Positions 28,495-37,218 are shown, counted from the stretch's first letter. The stretch: DNA of 64,000 nucleotides from Lachnospiraceae bacterium (GCA_014799465.1 JAAVHZ010000020.1:1-64000); one strand, 5' to 3'. Translations and numbers: made by a program. The notes: generated from the sequence alone by a model not told the origin.

Positions 28495-28556
28495 TGAAAT
28501 TCATATTAGAATGTGATGAAATGTATGGAAAAATAAGAAGAGAATAAATTGAAATT
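28495..28556 (+). pseudogene. Deletion scar of a gene like the one at 42106
   Basis: Bases 28495-28523 equal 42107-42135 (the first codons of the 42106 gene), and 28518-28556 match 42601-42640 (its last codons and the 3' flank) with a 1-base indel and few changes. The two parts meet at gaaatg, a short motif present at both ends of the full gene. A paralog therefore lost its middle (about 465 bases) by recombination between gaaatg-atgga repeats. Confidence 0.8.
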
Positions 28557-28572
28557 TAGCGAGGTGGGACAT

Positions 28573-29361
28573 ATGCGAATAGGTGCATATCAGTTTTCTA
28601 TTACAAGTGATGTGGATAGCAATTTTAACAAAATAGAAAATGCCATTAATGAAGCAAAAGAGAAACAAATTAAGCTGCTTGTTTTTCCAGAATGTGCTTT
28701 GACAGGGTATCCACCTAGAGATTTAAAGAGTTCAGCAGATGTTGATTTTACCAAATTGGATGTCATATATAATCAGTTGCAACAGAGCTGCAATTTATTA
28801 GATATCAATGTTATTATTGGGACTATTACACAAGAGGATAACAAATACTATAATGCTGCTCTGTTTTTTTCACCATTTAGAGAAAGGCAGAGTTATAAAA
28901 AAAGAGCTTTGTGGGGATGGGATAAAGATAATTTTGAGATAGGAAATGATGAGGGAATATTTCAAGTTGATGATTGGAAAATCGGTATAAGGATTTGTTT
29001 TGAAATACGTTTCCCAGAATATTTTAGAGAACTATATAAAGAACAAACTGATATCAATATAATAATGTTTTATGATGTAAGTGATAACAATGATGTTTTT
29101 CGATATGAAATGATAAAATCGCATATAATGACAAGGGCAGTTGAGAATGTTACATATACATTGAGTGTTAATGCGATATCTCCATTTCAGACAGCTCCTA
29201 CAATTCTATTTGGTAGAAGTGGTCAAGTGTTAAATGAGACAGTAAGAAATGAGGAAAGTTTACTGGTATATGATTTAGAAAAAAAAGAAATTGACTTTGG
29301 AGAGACAGGACGAAAAGAAGTAACTGATTGGCTATTATCTAATTCTATGCTAAATAGATAA
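28573..29361 (+). CDS. Carbon-nitrogen hydrolase (nitrilase superfamily)
   Basis: This 262-residue protein contains the catalytic triad of the superfamily: Glu40 (LLVFPECALTGYPP), a Lys near 110 (SYKKRALWG) and Cys142 (IGIRICFEIRFPE). Members hydrolyse amides or nitriles; the substrate is open. The frame opens at 28549, but gaggtgg lies before the ATG at 28573 (MRIGAYQF). Confidence 0.8.
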   Translation: MRIGAYQFSITSDVDSNFNKIENAINEAKEKQIKLLVFPECALTGYPPRDLKSSADVDFTKLDVIYNQLQQSCNLLDINVIIGTITQEDNKYYNAALFFSPFRERQSYKKRALWGWDKDNFEIGNDEGIFQVDDWKIGIRICFEIRFPEYFRELYKEQTDINIIMFYDVSDNNDVFRYEMIKSHIMTRAVENVTYTLSVNAISPFQTAPTILFGRSGQVLNETVRNEESLLVYDLEKKEIDFGETGRKEVTDWLLSNSMLNR

Positions 29362-29422
29362 CTTTAAGTTTATTGAGAAGTTGAACAAAGTGAAAAATCA
29401 GAATTTTTGAGGGTAATAGATT

Positions 29423-30079
29423 ATGAATAAAGAATGGTCTGAACTTAACAAAATAATGCAAAAACAAATTAGAAAGAAAGATACCTATGAAGAGGGTATT
29501 GATACTTTATTTGAGCTACGAAATCGGTTAATGAAAACCTTAACATTATTCTATGATGAACTAAATAGAGAAGAATTTAATGCAATCCCTTTTATAAATG
29601 CAGATGGTTATCATAGCAAAACAATTGCCTATTCAATCTGGCATATATTTCGTATCGAAAATATAGTTGCACATATATTGATAAGCGAAGATGAACAAGT
29701 ATTTTTTACCGGAAACTATCAAGAGCGTATCAATTCGCCCATAATAACAACAGGAAATGAACTTGTAAAACAGCATATTGCAGACTTTTCAAAGCAACTT
29801 AATTTGAAAGAACTTTATTCATATATTTTTGAAGTAAAAGAAAGCACCGAGAAGATTATCAAAGACCTATCTTATATCGAGTTGAAAAGAAAAGTATCAG
29901 AAGAAAGAAAAGAATACTTAAAATCGTTGAATGTCATAAGCAATGATGAAAATGCAATTTGGTTGATTGATTATTGGTGCAATAAGGATATGCGGAGACT
30001 GATTCAAATGCCATTTTCAAGGCATTGGATTATGCACATAGAAGCAAGTTTGCGTATTAAAAATAAGATACATTCATAA
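29423..30079 (+). CDS. DinB-like four-helix-bundle protein
   Basis: This 218-residue helical protein has spaced histidines (YHSKTIAYSIWHIFRIEN near residues 62-80; SRHWIMHIE near 200) that fit the metal triad of DinB/YfiT proteins. Some members are thiol-dependent transferases. A gaggg ribosome site is present. Substrate and partner are unknown. Confidence 0.6.
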   Translation: MNKEWSELNKIMQKQIRKKDTYEEGIDTLFELRNRLMKTLTLFYDELNREEFNAIPFINADGYHSKTIAYSIWHIFRIENIVAHILISEDEQVFFTGNYQERINSPIITTGNELVKQHIADFSKQLNLKELYSYIFEVKESTEKIIKDLSYIELKRKVSEERKEYLKSLNVISNDENAIWLIDYWCNKDMRRLIQMPFSRHWIMHIEASLRIKNKIHS

Positions 30080-30156
30080 ATTCAAATTCCGATTTATCAG
30101 GAAGATGTGTAGAGAGAAAAATGGGAAATTTATGAAGGGAAAGGGATAATTATAAA

Positions 30157-30408
30157 ATGAATGCAGATAATGAATTACTAAAGAATTTGGATAAATTGCA
30201 CACAACCGAATTAGGCGTAGAACGCATTAAAAGAAATCTGTCTTTAGATACAGATGATGTGGTTGAATGGTGTAAAACTAAAACCAATTCTGCTAATGCT
30301 GTTATTACACGAAAAGGGAAAAATTGGTATGTGAATGTAGATAATTATATTTTAACTGTAAATGCGTATAGTTATACGATTATTACGGCGCATAAGGAAA
30401 AGAAATGA
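30157..30408 (+). CDS. DUF3781 family protein
   Basis: This 83-residue protein matches DUF3781: TTELGVERIKRNLSLDTDDVV and WCKTKTNSANAVITRKGKNW, ending in TVNAYSYTIITAHK. The family is widespread in Clostridia and has no known function. Its stop overlaps the next start (ATGA), so it is coupled to the GyrI-like gene. Confidence 0.8.
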   Translation: MNADNELLKNLDKLHTTELGVERIKRNLSLDTDDVVEWCKTKTNSANAVITRKGKNWYVNVDNYILTVNAYSYTIITAHKEKK

Positions 30409-30872
30409 AATATACAATTCGTGAATTAGAAGCATTTTCAGTTATTGGACAGGAAGTAGAACTTACCAATTATCAAAAAAGAAACATTCAAATCAGTACA
30501 CAGTTTTGGCGAAATTTTAACAGTAATTTGAAGAAATCATATCTTTCACAATCGGGAAACTGGATAAAATATGCTTTTATGGAAAGGAGAAAAGGGAAAC
30601 TATTTTATTTTTGTTCTATTCCAAAAAGGAATGTCGTTCCAGATAATTTTATCTATAAAGAAATACAACCTTACAAATATATTGTTGTAGAGCATATTGG
30701 TTCTATGGATAAAATATATGAAACCTACGGAAAGATTTATCAGGAAATATTACCCAATACGGAGTATATACCTTTACAAGAGAGCTTTTTACACTTTGAA
30801 AGATACGATTATCGTTTTCATTGGAATAGAGAAAATTCAATTATTGAAATATGGCTGCCAATTAAGGGTTAA
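30405..30872 (+). CDS. GyrI-like effector-binding domain protein
   Basis: This 155-residue protein fits the GyrI-like (SOUL/AraC effector) fold: an N-terminal strand VIGQEVEL, a middle KYIVVEHIGSMDKIYETYGKIYQEIL, and a C-terminal IEIWLPI. Such single domains bind hydrophobic ligands or inhibit gyrase. It has no DNA-binding part. Confidence 0.75.
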   Translation: MKYTIRELEAFSVIGQEVELTNYQKRNIQISTQFWRNFNSNLKKSYLSQSGNWIKYAFMERRKGKLFYFCSIPKRNVVPDNFIYKEIQPYKYIVVEHIGSMDKIYETYGKIYQEILPNTEYIPLQESFLHFERYDYRFHWNRENSIIEIWLPIKG

Positions 30873-30903
30873 TCCAATTTGGCGGAGACTATGAGGTGAT
30901 AAT

Positions 30904-31587
30904 TTGAAAGTCATTAAGGATATTCGTATATATAAAAGTAATGTTGAAAATATTGATGGCAATTCTTTGCCAATGGATTTTGCAGACAAAGAACTCAATG
31001 CAATAATAACAAGAATTGTGATGAAACTTAGAGAAAATAAATTTTCATTAGGTGAATTTGACCATTTGTATATTAATTTTACTACTTGCATGGTTGATGG
31101 TGAAATAGCATTGTCCAAAAGAAGTGTAGACAGGTATCATCCATGGTACAGATATTATGATGTAAATATAAGTGATGATATGTTTTCTAAGCTTGGAAAT
31201 TCTGAGATTGAATATGAAGTTGTAGAACTAATAAGAGAGGTGCTTATTCAAAATTTCGCTACGGGCAGCTTTGACGAAAAACAGATTTGTTCATGTTTTA
31301 CCCAAGCATTGGAACAGGGCGAAAATATGCTGATGAAATTCAAAGAAAAAGTAACAGAAAGACGTAAAGTTGTTATATATTTAAGATTTCTTAACAAGTG
31401 TCGGTACCTGCCTCTTTTAAGGGTATTGGATATGGAAGATAAAATACTCTTTGAGACAGATTTGCCCGAAACGCTTGATTTAAATTACTTAGGTGATATT
31501 CAGGTAAGCAAGAAAAAAGTGACTGTGAAACCAAGAAAAAACGCCTATACAAAAACAATCCAGCCACTCGTATTTGAGTATTTATAA
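30904..31587 (+). CDS. Hypothetical protein, immunity-like
   Basis: This 227-residue protein starts at a TTG with gaggtg 5 bases upstream. The first half (FDHLYINFTTCMVDGEIALS, RYHPWYRYYDVNIS) reads like an immunity family of beta-rich proteins; the second half is basic. No domain can be named with confidence. Confidence 0.5.
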   Translation: MKVIKDIRIYKSNVENIDGNSLPMDFADKELNAIITRIVMKLRENKFSLGEFDHLYINFTTCMVDGEIALSKRSVDRYHPWYRYYDVNISDDMFSKLGNSEIEYEVVELIREVLIQNFATGSFDEKQICSCFTQALEQGENMLMKFKEKVTERRKVVIYLRFLNKCRYLPLLRVLDMEDKILFETDLPETLDLNYLGDIQVSKKKVTVKPRKNAYTKTIQPLVFEYL

Positions 31588-31621
31588 ACTATTAAATCGG
31601 TATTTAAGAGGAGCGATAAGT

Positions 31622-31900
31622 ATGGAATTTTCTTTTTATGATGCACCTGACACAGCTGCGATAATCTGTTGTTGTATAATGGAAAATGAATCCCCTATTC
31701 TGTATGTATCACATGATGAAGATGATGGAATGTGGCAATTCTTATGTGGAAAAGCACATGAAATAGACGAAGCAAAGTTAGTATCTCTAAAATGGGTTTT
31801 TGATTTAGATAACTCTATTAGTGCTTTAAGGGATATGCCTTGCGGTTATTATGCAGAAAGAAAAACTCAAGATGATGATTGGGTTATTAGAAAGCGATAA
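31622..31900 (+). CDS. Small immunity-like protein
   Basis: This 92-residue protein (MEFSFYDAPDTAAIICCCIM) has VSHDEDDGMWQFLCGK and YYAERKTQDDDWVIRKR. The spacing of DDGxWQFxCG and the final W resembles small immunity proteins of the DUF2185/Imm33-like kind, but this is from memory of pattern only. I start at the ATG 8 bases after ggag. Its last codons lie at the left edge of duplication copy B. Confidence 0.5.
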   Translation: MEFSFYDAPDTAAIICCCIMENESPILYVSHDEDDGMWQFLCGKAHEIDEAKLVSLKWVFDLDNSISALRDMPCGYYAERKTQDDDWVIRKR

Positions 31901-31924
31901 TATAGCAATGGAAGGAATGAGAAA

Positions 31925-32197
31925 ATGCCTAATGAAGCAATTTTAAGTAGTAAAAATGAATATACAATTTTTAAGTATGATAGGTATATTATTAGATTTC
32001 GTGCTCCATACTCATTGGAAAGGTACACACAAGTTAAAGAATGGGATAATGGATATTTAGTAGTTATGGCTAAGTATTCTCATAGTCAGGAAGAGGAAGA
32101 AGAGTATATAGACCTTATTCCAATTCTGAAAAATTTGTATTTTGATGCACATGAATTTTTAGCACCAATAAAGAAAGTGAGGATTCAATATGATTGA
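31925..32197 (+). CDS. Small accessory protein, paralog 2 of 2
   Basis: This 90-residue protein differs from the 23018 product at only a few positions (for example Leu2 to Pro, Asn53 to Ser and Glu80 to Ala). Its reading frame is intact. Unlike copy A it has no intact partner gene, which suggests that the partner is dispensable or that this copy is decaying. Confidence 0.7.
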   Translation: MPNEAILSSKNEYTIFKYDRYIIRFRAPYSLERYTQVKEWDNGYLVVMAKYSHSQEEEEEYIDLIPILKNLYFDAHEFLAPIKKVRIQYD

Positions 32198-32226
32198 TTA
32201 TAAGGTTGTTGCAGAAGATTCAAATA
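32190..32226 (+). pseudogene. Truncated partner gene (first 12 codons)
   Basis: MIDYKVVAEDSN is identical to the start of the 23283 product, then the match ends. The frame runs on by chance into the following GNAT gene, which has its own ribosome site and start. Confidence 0.75.
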
Positions 32227-32258
32227 AATACAAAACCAGGATTCGGAAAGGAGTTAGT

Positions 32259-32738
32259 ATGAGTGGTATTTATGAAATCAGAAGATTTCAAGCAGGAGAT
32301 GCAGAAGAAGTATCATCATTAATATCCAAGACTTTGAGAACAGTAAATATTAAAGATTATTCAGAAGAATATATTGAAGCCAATGTATCATCACATTCAG
32401 CAGATGTACTAATTGAACGTGCAAAAAATGGACATATGTATGTTGTTGATGATAATTCACGAATTGTTGGGTGTGGTGCAATTGCCGGTTATTGGGGCAG
32501 TACAACTGAAAGTATTTTGCTTACTATTTTCGTACTGCCTGAGTATCAAGGCAGGGAAATTGGAAAGTTAATTATTCAAACACTTGAACAAGATGAATTC
32601 TTTTTAAGAGCAAAACGAATTGAAGTCCCTGCATCAATTACAGCGGTAGGTTTTTATAAAAAAATGGGATACGACTATAAAAACGGTATTGCTGAAATAG
32701 ATAACGAGCAAGTTTATCGATTAGAAAAATTCAGATAA
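32259..32738 (+). CDS. GNAT family N-acetyltransferase
   Basis: This 159-residue protein has the GNAT core: ILLTIFVLPEYQGREIGKLI (acetyl-CoA binding loop QGREIG in place of Q/RxxGxG/A) and VGFYKKMGYDY near the C-terminus. Acceptor unknown. I place the start at 32259 (MSGIYEIRRF) because aaaggag lies just upstream; the longer frame is an accidental join with the truncated gene before it. Confidence 0.85.
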   Translation: MSGIYEIRRFQAGDAEEVSSLISKTLRTVNIKDYSEEYIEANVSSHSADVLIERAKNGHMYVVDDNSRIVGCGAIAGYWGSTTESILLTIFVLPEYQGREIGKLIIQTLEQDEFFLRAKRIEVPASITAVGFYKKMGYDYKNGIAEIDNEQVYRLEKFR

Positions 32739-32770
32739 CGTAACAATTTATATAAGGAGTAAGTATACTG

Positions 32771-34249
32771 ATGAAAAAAATAATTGTAGTATTGGACATA
32801 TTAATATCTATATTAGCGGTTGGTGCTATCTTTATAGACTTGTATTTTATGGTCATTCCCAAATGGATTAGTTTAATTTCCATGATAGTTTTATTAGTTT
32901 TTATTGGCATTGAATGGATAAAGGGAAAATGTCTTTGGGGAAAAGTTATTTTTTCTATAATAAACATTTTTGCTCTTGTTATCGTGTTTGTAGGAACTTA
33001 TTGTAATCCATATAGAAATAGTATATTTCTGTATCTGAATCCGGATTATTATTGTGAGGATTACAACACGGAACTGACATATAATGAGGCAAAAGCAGAC
33101 ATTGATGAGGCAATGCGATATCTAAAAAATGTTCATCCAATATTCATTCATGGTCTTACCCCTGATGTGCAGGAACTATATAATCAGGCACTGTCTCATT
33201 TACAGGAGAATGAAAGCATTTCAATTAATGACTTGTGTAAGGAAATTGAAATTATTTTTTCAAGTTTGGGTGATGGGCACACGCATATAGGTGCCAATTA
33301 TTCAGATTATCATTACTTGAAATATATATATGCTCATAATTTGGCTAATGACGAACTTGTGGCTGTTAATGGACTTACAATTGAAGAAATATTTGAGGCG
33401 AATTGTAATTACTTTAGCTATGAGACAGAAGAATATGGGATTAGATATATAGAAGTATATCTTCAAACAATAGAGGGTTTGGATTATATTGGATTTAATA
33501 TAGATGATGGAATTACATATACATACATGGATAGTGACGGCAATTTGTTTGATGAGAAATACTATGCAGAAGATTTTTTGACCAATGATGAATACTGGGA
33601 GTACAATGACCCGGATAACTTGATGGATGATGAATCAAAATTTGTAGAATATGAAATAATGGAATCAGAGAATCTGGCTGTTTTAACCTTGCATAGTTGT
33701 GAATACAATGATGAATACAAGAAATGCCTTGCTGATATGTTTCGGGAGGTGAAGGAACGGGAAATTGATAATGTATGTGTTGACTTAAGAGACAATGGTG
33801 GAGGTAATTCAAATGTTGCAGATGAGTTTATCCATTATCTTGATGTTGATTCTTATTGTACATGGGGACAAGACTGGAGATTGGGGCTGCTGATGATTTC
33901 TTCAAAGGGAAGTACCCGCTCAAATCCTAAATATACAGATCTTTTGTTTGAGGGAAATGTTTATGTGCTTACTTCTATTGATTCATTTAGTTCAGCAATG
34001 GATTTTGCGATGCTGATTTCTGATAATAACCTTGGAAAAATAATAGGAGAACATTCTGGAAATAAGCCAAGAAGTTATGGTGATATATCTGTTTTTAAGT
34101 TAAGGAATTCGGGATTAGTAATGCAGGTATCTACTAAGAAATGGTACAGAGTAGATGAAACAATTAAAGATGAATTCATTGAACCGGATATAGAGTGTGA
34201 TAGTGAACAGGCACTTGAAGTACTTGTGGAGTATTTGAGCGAGAAATAG
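32771..34249 (+). CDS. Membrane-anchored S41 family peptidase
   Basis: This 492-residue protein has three N-terminal membrane helices (about residues 3-25, 31-50, 57-78) and a large outer domain. VCVDLRDNGGGNSNVADEF and SSAMDFAMLISDNNLGKIIGE are typical of tail-specific (S41) proteases; the Ser in DSFSSAMDFA is the likely nucleophile. No PDZ domain is evident. Its target is unknown. Confidence 0.8.
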   Translation: MKKIIVVLDILISILAVGAIFIDLYFMVIPKWISLISMIVLLVFIGIEWIKGKCLWGKVIFSIINIFALVIVFVGTYCNPYRNSIFLYLNPDYYCEDYNTELTYNEAKADIDEAMRYLKNVHPIFIHGLTPDVQELYNQALSHLQENESISINDLCKEIEIIFSSLGDGHTHIGANYSDYHYLKYIYAHNLANDELVAVNGLTIEEIFEANCNYFSYETEEYGIRYIEVYLQTIEGLDYIGFNIDDGITYTYMDSDGNLFDEKYYAEDFLTNDEYWEYNDPDNLMDDESKFVEYEIMESENLAVLTLHSCEYNDEYKKCLADMFREVKEREIDNVCVDLRDNGGGNSNVADEFIHYLDVDSYCTWGQDWRLGLLMISSKGSTRSNPKYTDLLFEGNVYVLTSIDSFSSAMDFAMLISDNNLGKIIGEHSGNKPRSYGDISVFKLRNSGLVMQVSTKKWYRVDETIKDEFIEPDIECDSEQALEVLVEYLSEK

Positions 34250-34331
34250 AATATTAGTTTATGAAATTTTTCTCTAAGGAAGAGACACTTTAATTAATCA
34301 ACAATAATAAATATAATGGAGGATTATAAAC

Positions 34332-35063
34332 ATGCCGAAACTTCGAAAGACTCTTCCGAAAGATTTAACGGACTTTTGTTATAAACATATGAATAATTAT
34401 ACATCAGAGGATATTGAGCAATGTAAAGAGATGCTGGAACCGTGTGATCCGAATGCCCGTGACCGTGGTGGCTATAAGGAAACAGCGTTACATAAAATGC
34501 TTCCTTTGGAAATTGTCGAATGGCTCGTGGTGCGTGGTGCAGATGTAAATGCTGCAAACACCTATGGGACACCACTTTTTAAACACGCAAATTGGGGGAA
34601 TTATGATATATGCAAATTCCTTGTAGAGCATGGTGCTAATCCTTGTCATCAAACATGATGGGAAGTCTTTGATAGAGGTTGATAGAAGCATTTCCATTGG
34701 AGAACAGCATAGTGCCCTTGGGAATTTCTTGTGCCCTCTAGCGGCAGATGCGTAACTATGCAGGGTGAAGTTATCCGCATTACCGGTCGTATTGATGATG
34801 AAAGTAATCGTAATGGAGGGGCAAATTGGGATGCAGAATATCGAAAGATGCTAGAAGCATTAACAAAGTATTTTCTACAGGGAAATGCTTTGGACAAGGA
34901 TAAAATCGAAGATATGAAGAATGCAATAAATAAAATAAATACCCACAAAGCTGCTTGTATTATATGTCAGAAGGCAATAGATAAATTGATGGAACTTGCG
35001 GTTAAATGGGTAATACCAAATCCGGAGCCGGTTACACTTGGTAATATTGATTACAATCGGTGA
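34332..35063 (+). pseudogene. Ankyrin-repeat gene broken by two frameshifts
   Basis: The first frame (34332-34658) has two ankyrin units (KETALHKMLPLEIVEWLVVRG, YGTPLFKHANWGNYDICKFL). It stops, but another frame continues from about 34645 with KHDGKSLIEVDRSISIGEQ, HSALGNFLCPLAADA to about 34750, and a third from there with VTMQGEVIRITGRIDDES to 35063. Joined, they give a consistent protein of about 240 residues. Two frameshifts close together suggest decay. The third part could also be expressed alone from 34731 (GTG) or 34758. Confidence 0.65.
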
Positions 35064-35090
35064 TTTTGGAGTTAAACTCATAGATTGGAG

Positions 35091-35132
35091 AAGGCACCAA
35101 ATGATTTATAATCAGTCATCTGGTGCCTGTTT
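35091..35132. terminator. Terminator between convergent genes
   Basis: aggcaccaaatga pairs with tcatctggtgcct with one mismatch, followed by gtttt. It lies at the end of the ankyrin pseudogene and overlaps the end of the toxin gene on the other strand. Confidence 0.7.
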
Positions 35133-35467
35133 TATAAGTTTCTTCCTTGATATTGTATGGTTAGAACATAGACTATTTTGTTGGCTTCATCAATTCGAAA
35201 AATGGCGATATAGTTGTCAATTAGCAACTGACGATAACCTTTTCCGGCATATCTTCCCTCGTTACGTTCTTGGTGGGATTGTGGAAAGGTGTCCAAATCT
35301 AAAATAGCTTTTTTGATTCTGTCAACCTGCCCTTTTGCATTTTCAAGAGCCAATTTTTCATTTGCGATATATTCGTAAATGCTGTCTAATTCGCATATTG
35401 CTTTCGGGTTGAGTTTTACTTTATATTTGTCCGAAATGTTTTTTCTCCAGTTCTGCAAAAACCACAT
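35132..35467 (-). CDS. RelE/ParE-type toxin
   Basis: The protein (up to 111 residues) has KYKVKLNPKAICELDSIYEYI at the start and GKGYRQLLIDNYIAIFRID near the end, the usual ParE/RelE fold. It overlaps the antitoxin gene by about 47 bases if the ATG at 35467 is used. The real start may be nearer the KYKVKL segment, since the overlap codes for antitoxin in the other frame and a start with a good ribosome site is not visible. Confidence 0.8.
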   Translation of the reverse strand: MWFLQNWRKNISDKYKVKLNPKAICELDSIYEYIANEKLALENAKGQVDRIKKAILDLDTFPQSHQERNEGRYAGKGYRQLLIDNYIAIFRIDEANKIVYVLTIQYQGRNL

Positions 35468-35690
35468 CTGCGTCGACTGATTCAGCTCCGTTTAATACTT
35501 CCTGCTCAGATTCATAAATAGCTTGGTCTATGCGGTTAATTCTTGCAAATTTATCATACAATTCACTGCTCATTACAACTAAATCGCTATATCCGTTTTT
35601 GGTAATAAAAATAGGCTCCTGTTCCTTGTGTGCGATATTGGAAATTTCAGTTGTATTGCGTAAATCTTTAATAGGCATTATAATAGGCAT
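35421..35690 (-). CDS. Phd/YefM-type antitoxin
   Basis: This 89-residue protein has the Phd/YefM DNA-binding N-terminus (MPIKDLRNTTEISNIAH, PIFITKNGYSDLVVMSSELYD) and an acidic C-terminal tail that would wrap the toxin. It is the first gene of the pair. aggagtgaaaag precedes the start. The promoter is covered by a perfect palindrome, so the pair is probably self-repressed. Confidence 0.85.
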   Translation of the reverse strand: MPIIMPIKDLRNTTEISNIAHKEQEPIFITKNGYSDLVVMSSELYDKFARINRIDQAIYESEQEVLNGAESVDADVVFAELEKKHFGQI

Positions 35691-35711
35691 AACTTTTCAC
35701 TCCTTTATTCA

Positions 35712-35745
35712 ACACAATTATAGCATAATTGTGTATTGGATGCAA
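35712..35745 (-). promoter_or_regulatory. Toxin-antitoxin promoter with operator palindrome
   Basis: acacaattat-agc-ataattgtgt (35712-35734) is a perfect palindrome with 10-base arms. On the minus strand the -10 tataat (35722-35717) lies inside it, and a -35 ttgcat lies at 35745-35740, 17 bases apart. This is the expected site for autorepression by a Phd-type antitoxin. Confidence 0.75.
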
Positions 35746-35811
35746 TGAAGATATACAGTGTAATTGTTGTGAATTTTTGCATATAATCAATATACACAGA
35801 AATGCATTATC

Positions 35812-36267
35812 TCAAATGTAAAGAGTATAATTATCTCCCTTATGTTCTTTGTATTGAATATCTGAATAAAAATAGTCCGCAGAGTCGTTCAAAATTTTTC
35901 TAAGAATAACTTTTGTTATTTCAGTGCAGTCGCTTCGTGTTAAAGCTTCTGATAATTCACAGAATAAGGCTTCACTGTTTTCGTGCCCATCACTTGCAGG
36001 GACTCCATCGATATAATCCATTTCCAATAGGATATACCATGTCTTTCTGTCACAGCGGATACCTAACATGCGTCTGACTTCTGCAGTAATACTTGTTTCT
36101 TCAAAAACCTCTCGTACAGCAGCTTCTTCCGGCAATTCATTCTCATGACAAAATCCACCGGGAATCAACAGTTTCCCATTTGCTCCACCGTATGTATGCC
36201 TTACAAGCAGAACTTGATTTTTCTTTCTTACAATACAGCCTACTGAAAAATTATAATTATCATTCAT
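35812..36267 (-). CDS. Nudix hydrolase
   Basis: This 151-residue protein carries the Nudix box (GGFCHENELPEEAAVREVFEET, matching Gx5Ex7REUxEE). Such enzymes cleave nucleoside diphosphate derivatives. It follows the HAD gene after 16 bases on the same strand, so the two likely form an operon. Substrate unknown. Confidence 0.88.
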   Translation of the reverse strand: MNDNYNFSVGCIVRKKNQVLLVRHTYGGANGKLLIPGGFCHENELPEEAAVREVFEETSITAEVRRMLGIRCDRKTWYILLEMDYIDGVPASDGHENSEALFCELSEALTRSDCTEITKVILRKILNDSADYFYSDIQYKEHKGDNYTLYI

Positions 36268-36283
36268 ATTTATGTACCTCCTG

Positions 36284-36910
36284 TCAAACTGATTTTTTAA
36301 GAAAGCAGTCCAATTCCTGAAAATTATTTACGATATTGCCAGAATAAGTTTCATTGTCCCTGTTAAACAGAATCGTATCAATTCCTACATTTTGTGCTGC
36401 ATTTAGATTTTGTACGTTGTTATCAACAAAAATACATTCCTGTGGGTTGCAATGCATATATTTGATTGAATAGGCAAAAATCCGGTTTTCAGGTTTTCGC
36501 ATATGAATTTTTCCACTGACAATGCATTCTTTAAAATACTTTTGGAGTCCATATAATTCAAATAAGTATTTACTCCATTCTTTTACATCATTTGAAAGCA
36601 GAACAAAATCGTATTGCTTGTAATTGCGCTCAGCGAACCACAAAAAGTCCTGATCCAAGGTCAAAAAATTAGTCAGATAATCCTGCATTGTTTCTGTTGG
36701 GTTAGGATATCCTAACATAGAGAGGAATTCATCAGAACTCAATTCTCCGTTTCCGGCTTTTGTAAATAAGCATTCCTCCCGAAATGCCTTTGTAAGCCGG
36801 TCATGTTCTTTTGTATCAAAATGCTCAAATGTGTATGGAATAAAATATCCTTTACTTTCTTTTATGATTACACCATACATATCAAGTAGAAGTATTCGCT
36901 TTTTTTCCAT
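36284..36910 (-). CDS. HAD-like hydrolase
   Basis: This 208-residue protein has the HAD pattern: motif I LLLDMYGVI, motif II LLSND, and motif IV FVDNNVQNL. In motif I the second Asp (normally DxD) is Tyr, so phosphatase activity could be weak or altered. It heads a two-gene unit with the Nudix hydrolase. A truncated XRE gene lies just upstream on the same strand. Confidence 0.75.
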   Translation of the reverse strand: MEKKRILLLDMYGVIIKESKGYFIPYTFEHFDTKEHDRLTKAFREECLFTKAGNGELSSDEFLSMLGYPNPTETMQDYLTNFLTLDQDFLWFAERNYKQYDFVLLSNDVKEWSKYLFELYGLQKYFKECIVSGKIHMRKPENRIFAYSIKYMHCNPQECIFVDNNVQNLNAAQNVGIDTILFNRDNETYSGNIVNNFQELDCFLKKSV

Positions 36911-36928
36911 AAGAAATCATTTCTCCTT

Positions 36929-37072
36929 TCATAAACGTATATCCGGCATATTTATTCCGGTTTCCCACTTACTGATGGTATGGAATGATACACCAATACT
37001 ATTTGCCAACTCTTGTTGTGTTACTCTGTTCTTTTTGCGCAAGTCGGCAATGCGCAATGATATTTTACTCAT
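36929..37072 (-). pseudogene. Truncated XRE-family HTH regulator
   Basis: An ATG at 37072 with ggagg 9 bases upstream starts a 47-residue frame, SLRIADLRKKNRVTQQELAN then SIGVSFHTISKWETGINMP, a clear XRE helix-turn-helix. It ends abruptly (DIRL, stop) just where such proteins normally continue. The HAD start lies 19 bases further on. A mini-repressor of one HTH is possible, but truncation is likelier. Confidence 0.65.
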
Positions 37073-37218
37073 ATACAAAAACCTCCTGCTATAAATGAAA
37101 TGTTTTATATATGTGTCATTTTATTTAAATTATATCAAAAATTAGAGATTTTGTATTCTCATAATATAGAGAATGTTTTCGCTTATGGGGAGAAATATCC
37201 ATTTTTACGAGGAGAAAT

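Larger units (their letters stand above)
31895..32226 (+). repeat. 332-bp duplication, copy B
   Basis: Near-identical to 22988-23319. The copy carries the whole 90-residue gene (31925-32197) but only 12 codons of its partner, after which the sequence turns unrelated and leads into a GNAT gene. Same orientation as copy A, 8.9 kb apart. Confidence 0.9.

Noticed and set aside
32190-32738. Fusion of the small partner gene with GNAT
   Set aside because: The first 12 codons belong to the duplicated segment; the GNAT start at 32259 has its own ribosome site.
37085-37218. Antitoxin RNA repeat array for the ToxN-like stub
   Set aside because: No tandem repeats of the 30-40 base kind are visible; only one small hairpin.
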